From NCBI RefSeq assembly GCF_000246855.1, contig NC_016609.1, positions 6,646,744-6,710,743 on the forward strand: a DNA stretch of 64,000 nt, read 5' to 3'. The position numbers and the translations under genes are program-made. Positions 61,565 to 64,000 of the stretch are shown piece after piece. Below the pieces are notes generated by a model. The model made no database searches, had not been told where the DNA came from, and worked only from the letters and a program-made list of their open reading frames with translations. This DNA comes from Niastella koreensis GR20-10 (GTDB lineage Bacteria; Bacteroidota; Bacteroidia; Chitinophagales; Chitinophagaceae). How positions within the stretch are numbered: position 1 is the first letter of the stretch; each line of letters opens with the position of its first letter.

Positions 61565-63715
61565 ATGAAGTATACTTTGTTGTGGTTATTCAATCTGCTT
61601 GTAATTACAGCCCTTTCCCAACCCACCTCACCTATCGTTATTCAAACAAAAAATACCAGCCTGGTTTTTACCATTGGCAAAAATCACCGGGTGTATCAAA
61701 GCTACCTGGGAGCACGATTAGCCAATACGGAGTATTCGACATTAACGGGCGGACAGGAAGCATACCTGACCGCCGGGATGGAAAACCTGTTTGAACCTGC
61801 CATCCGTCTGGTGCATGCCGATGGCAATCCCTCGCTTGAATTAACCTATGCTTCGCATACTGCCAACCAACAGGGTAATGTAACCACTACCCGTATTATA
61901 TTAAAAGATTCGGTTTACCCGGTGGAAGTGGTGTTGCAATACACAGCTTATTTTAATGAAGATGTTATTACCGCCAGTGCCACCATTCAACACCATGAAA
62001 AAAAACCGGTGCGGCTTACACATTACGCCTCCACCATGTTGCACTTTAATGCCGACAATTACTGGTTAACCCAGTTTCATGGCGAATGGGCCCGTGAAGC
62101 GCAAATGGTTGATGAACAATTGACCAATGGAGTAAAGAATATCGAAAGCAAACTGGGTGCGCGTGCCGACTTTTATCAAACGCCCACTTTCTTTCTATCG
62201 CTGAATAATCCCTCCACCGAAACCAGCGGCGAGCTGATTGCCGGTACGCTGGGCTGGACGGGCAATTTTCAATTCACCTTTGAAGTAGATCAACGGAATC
62301 AGTTGCGGGTGCGGCCGGGTATTAATCCCTATGCATCTGATTACACGTTGAAACCCGGTGAACTGTTCACGACGCCCGATTTTATTTTCACCTATAGCAA
62401 CCAGGGTAAGGGCCAGGCCAGTCGAAACCTGCATCGCTGGGCGCGCAACTATGGCGTGCTGGATGGCAATGGCCCACGTCTTACTTTATTAAATAACTGG
62501 GAAGCCACTTATTTTAACTTCAATGAAGATAAACTGGTTGAACTGTTCGATGGCGCCAAACAACTGGGCGTTGATATGTTCCTGTTGGATGATGGTTGGT
62601 TTGGCAATGCATTTCCCCGTAACGATGACAAAGCCGGCCTGGGCGACTGGCAGGAAAATAAAACCAAACTGCCGCATGGCATTGGCCACCTGGTGAGCGA
62701 AGCAGATAAGAAGGGAATTAAATTCGGGATCTGGCTGGAACCCGAAATGGTAAATCCTAAAAGTGAACTGTATCAAAAACATCCCGACTGGATCTTAAGA
62801 CTGCCCAACCGCGCAGAGAACCTGTCGCGCAATCAACTGGTGCTCGATTTAACCAACCCTGCCGTACAGAATTTTGTTTTCGGGATTGTAGACAGCATGC
62901 TTACGAAAAACCCGGGTGTTGCATATATCAAGTGGGATTGCAACCGGCCTATGTCAAACACCTACTCACCCTACCTGAAAGAAAACCAGTCACATTTATT
63001 TATTGAATACACCCGCAGCTTTTATAAAGTGCTTGACCGCATCCGCGCCAAATATCCGCACCTGCCCATTATGCTTTGTTCCGGTGGTGGCGGCCGAACC
63101 GATTACGGCGCGCTCAAATATTTCACGGAGTTCTGGCCAAGCGACAATACCGACGGTTTAGAACGTGTGTTTATTCAATGGGGCTACTCTTATTTCTTTC
63201 CGGCCAATACCATTGCGGCGCATATAACCAGCATGGGGAAAGGACAATCACTTAAATTCCGGACTGATGTGGCCATGTCGGCCAAACTTGGTTACGATAT
63301 TCGCGTGAATGAAATGACACCGCAGGAACTACAGTTTAGCCAGGAGGCGGTAAAAAACTATAAGCAACTTAGTGATGTAATCTGGTATGGCGATTTGTAC
63401 CGCCTTATTTCACCTTATGAAGAAAACCGCTCCGTTCTCCTATATGTGAACGATCAAAAAAGTAAAGCCGTTTTGTTCAATTATAACTTAACCACCCGCC
63501 GCAAAGACCTTTTCACCAAAGTGCAATTGCAGGGCCTCGATCCTAAAAAGAACTACCGGTTCCGCGAAACCAACCTGTTTCCCGGCACCAAGGCCACCAA
63601 TCCTGATAATGATAAAGTGTTCACCGGCGAATACCTGATGACGATTGGGTTGAACCTTACACCAGGTAAAGTAGTGCCATTAACAAGTAATATATTTGAA
63701 ATAACCGCTGAATAG
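61565..63715 (+). CDS. GH36 alpha-galactosidase
   Basis: About 716 aa from the ATG at 61565, which starts a proper signal peptide (MKYTLLWLFNLLVITALS); the longer form from 61508 has an unlikely N-terminus. An N-terminal beta-supersandwich precedes the barrel: NNWEATYFNFNEDKLVEL, FLLDDGWFGNAF, GIKFGIWLEPEMVNPKSELY, VAYIKWDCNRPM (nucleophile Asp about 458) and PSDNTDGLERVFIQWG (acid/base Asp about 527). These are diagnostic of GH36. It removes alpha-linked galactose from oligosaccharides. Confidence 0.95.
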   Translation: MKYTLLWLFNLLVITALSQPTSPIVIQTKNTSLVFTIGKNHRVYQSYLGARLANTEYSTLTGGQEAYLTAGMENLFEPAIRLVHADGNPSLELTYASHTANQQGNVTTTRIILKDSVYPVEVVLQYTAYFNEDVITASATIQHHEKKPVRLTHYASTMLHFNADNYWLTQFHGEWAREAQMVDEQLTNGVKNIESKLGARADFYQTPTFFLSLNNPSTETSGELIAGTLGWTGNFQFTFEVDQRNQLRVRPGINPYASDYTLKPGELFTTPDFIFTYSNQGKGQASRNLHRWARNYGVLDGNGPRLTLLNNWEATYFNFNEDKLVELFDGAKQLGVDMFLLDDGWFGNAFPRNDDKAGLGDWQENKTKLPHGIGHLVSEADKKGIKFGIWLEPEMVNPKSELYQKHPDWILRLPNRAENLSRNQLVLDLTNPAVQNFVFGIVDSMLTKNPGVAYIKWDCNRPMSNTYSPYLKENQSHLFIEYTRSFYKVLDRIRAKYPHLPIMLCSGGGGRTDYGALKYFTEFWPSDNTDGLERVFIQWGYSYFFPANTIAAHITSMGKGQSLKFRTDVAMSAKLGYDIRVNEMTPQELQFSQEAVKNYKQLSDVIWYGDLYRLISPYEENRSVLLYVNDQKSKAVLFNYNLTTRRKDLFTKVQLQGLDPKKNYRFRETNLFPGTKATNPDNDKVFTGEYLMTIGLNLTPGKVVPLTSNIFEITAE

Positions 63716-63722
63716 TCACCAT

Positions 63723-64000
63723 ATGAAAAAAATAGTATCAACACTTTGCAGCCTCCTATTCTTTATTGTCATTTCCGCAGCACAAACACCGGAGGTGCTT
63801 TTAATGGATGCCACCAAACTGGTAACAATAAAGAAGAAAACAGAACAGAAAGATGCGCCTACGCTACAACTGGTTACCGCATTGCGGAAACAGGCCGATG
63901 AGCTATTGAAGATGAAACCGGTTTCGGTAATGGATAAAGCTTTTACACCAACCAGTGGCGACAAACACGATTATATGAGCCAGGCGCCTTATTTCTGGTA
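63723..64000 (+). CDS. Second lyase-superfamily gene, truncated by window edge
   Basis: The ATG at 63723, 7 bp past the GH36 stop, opens a frame of 92 codons to the window end. It has a signal peptide (KIVSTLCSLLFFIVISAA). The segment SGDKHDYMSQAPYFW matches the start of Alginate_lyase-superfamily proteins, equivalent to GGKHDFFSEGDYWW of the gene at 46292-47476. It is probably a second lyase in one operon with GH36, with a family different enough that the substrate may differ. Confidence 0.75.
   Translation, partial: MKKIVSTLCSLLFFIVISAAQTPEVLLMDATKLVTIKKKTEQKDAPTLQLVTALRKQADELLKMKPVSVMDKAFTPTSGDKHDYMSQAPYFW

Overview
The window looks like chromosomal DNA from a Bacteroidota member, most likely Chitinophagaceae (Chitinophaga/Niastella-like). 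Evidence: a SusC/SusD pair, lipoproteins with Bacteroidota-style lipoboxes, several promoters fitting the Bacteroidota TTG-N19..21-TAnnTTTG pattern, an UpxY-type NusG paralogue heading a polysaccharide operon, and a large set of glycoside hydrolases with signal peptides. The genus is an inference. I saw no rRNA, tRNA, CRISPR array, transposase or phage gene.

Region 1 (1-33300, almost all minus strand) is an extracellular/capsular polysaccharide locus read from about 33259 leftward. It opens with an UpxY/NusG-like antiterminator behind a leader of about 330 nt. Next come UDP-HexNAc dehydrogenase and C4-epimerase (route to UDP-GalNAcA), Wza-like export lipoprotein, Wzc-like tyrosine kinase/co-polymerase and an MsbA/PglK-type ABC exporter. 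A sugar-modifying block follows: DegT aminotransferase, WbqC-like protein, a divergent PLP-fold protein and a GNAT-GT2 fusion. Then four GT2 enzymes (three close tandem paralogues), an FkbM methyltransferase, three GT4 enzymes, a Wzy-like membrane polymerase and a polysaccharide deacetylase. The distal end carries a GT4, a PglC-like initiating phosphoglycosyltransferase, two DegT aminotransferases, a PglD/NeuD-like acetyltransferase and a PglF/WbpM-like 4,6-dehydratase. Together these can make a UDP-diamino-trideoxy-hexose (bacillosamine-like) primer, assemble and modify a repeat unit, flip it and export it. A second deacetylase is cut by the left edge.

Region 2 (33400-39300) has uxuA divergent from a lacI-type regulator, then a rhomboid protease, an alpha/beta hydrolase and an AraC-type regulator. 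Region 3 (39287-64000) is a polysaccharide utilisation locus: beta-helix protein, secreted YhcH-like protein, two GH29, GH88/105, a PL38-like lyase, GH31, GH95, GH2, FAS1 lipoprotein, SusD, SusC, an acidic hypothetical protein, GH36 and the start of a second lyase-like gene. The enzyme set points to a fucosylated, galactose- and uronate-containing glycan; UxuA would feed the uronate arm into central metabolism.

The most unusual feature is in the spacers. Many hold degenerate short-unit repeats whose unit length (7, 8, 8-9 or 11 nt) is fixed within a site but differs between sites, and at least five sites form inverted arms. A separate REP-like element with core GCCCCCTCCCGGCCT occurs three times, once inside the GH2 coding sequence. 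Three similar LacI-type operator candidates lie before uxuA/lacI, before the araC-type gene and before the GH2 gene.
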